Source: JBCCFC01 sp965213595 (GTDB lineage: Bacteria; Chloroflexota; Anaerolineae; Caldilineales; Caldilineaceae). From it: DNA of 64,000 nt. Below are positions 63,991-64,000 of the stretch, piece after piece. A program made the position numbers and the translations under genes. How positions within the stretch are numbered: the first letter of the stretch is position 1; each line of letters starts with the position of its first letter. The notes below the pieces were generated by a model. That model was given only the letters and a program-made list of their open reading frames with translations, did not search any database and was not told the DNA's origin. The DNA lies in contig CBDBZO010000002.1 of the NCBI GenBank assembly GCA_965213595.1, positions 62,001 to 126,000 on the forward strand, read 5' to 3'.

Positions 63991-64000
63991 ATGGCACAAA
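63991..64000 (+). CDS. Start of a gene cut by the window edge, perhaps rplI
   Basis: ATGGCACAAA with GGAAAA 6-11 nt upstream gives only Met-Ala-Gln. rplI commonly follows rpsR, but three residues cannot show identity. Confidence 0.25.

Overview
The window is GC-rich chromosomal DNA, most likely from a member of the Chloroflexota (Anaerolineae/Caldilineae-like). This placement is an inference from gene content: a class E/F-type sortase with PDTG motifs, an MtaC/MtbC-type corrinoid protein beside folate enzymes, PBP1C with LysM, ABC-dominated uptake, and intergenic spaces packed with palindromic repeats. There is one tRNA (Cys) and no rRNA. The right edge holds the ribosomal genes rpsF and rpsR.

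Layout. 1-1329: start of a secreted PA14 protein that runs off the left edge. 1526-13014: a one-carbon/methyl-group region with a corrinoid protein, formate-THF ligase, a MetF-like reductase, a MetV-like partner, a TetR regulator, a sarcosine-oxidase-like flavoenzyme, DinB and a GcvT-like protein. Accessory genes have entered it: an IS4-type element, the xisH/xisI pair and a GxxExxY gene flanked by repeats. 13027-15429: a lipoprotein cytochrome c split by an IS630-family element. 15580-18246: a polar amino acid ABC permease and a binding protein with two tandem domains. 18574-26086: a sugar-type operon on the minus strand in the order ulaG-like lactonase, doubled sugar-binding lipoprotein, two permeases, ulaD-like decarboxylase, PfkB kinase. 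It faces a divergent SorC-family regulator (26592-27536) across about 500 bp of palindromes. 27983-29380: a second copy of the IS4-type element, inverted relative to the first, so the pair brackets about 24 kb.

29469-33278: a two-gene ABC exporter. 33409-37171: a small SH3 protein split by a MITE-like element, a RibD-like reductase, a GNAT-like protein and a frameshifted MATE transporter. 37596-39770: a sortase preceded by six acidic repeats with seven (I/M)PDTG motifs. 39893-46967: DUF2945 protein, FAD/NAD disulfide-reductase-like enzyme, PHP phosphoesterase, ArsA-like ATPase, methyltransferase, PNPOx-like and glyoxalase-like proteins. 47320-55124: a very acidic, Met-rich multidomain secreted cupredoxin protein (frameshifted), a YtkA-like protein and a LolCDE/MacB-type permease plus ATPase. 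55384-62476: SDR, methyltransferase, PBP1C, tRNA-Cys, zinc-ribbon/cold-shock protein and a QTMAN-type glycosyltransferase.

How the genes work together. The corrinoid/MetF/MetV/Fhs set could carry methyl groups onto tetrahydrofolate and oxidise them to formate with ATP yield. The ulaG operon looks like an ascorbate-type pathway in which an ABC importer plus a sugar kinase replace the usual PTS; its decarboxylase has substitutions at several residues normally essential in the family. At least four families of intergenic hairpins recur across the window, and the IS4-type element sits inside one of them.
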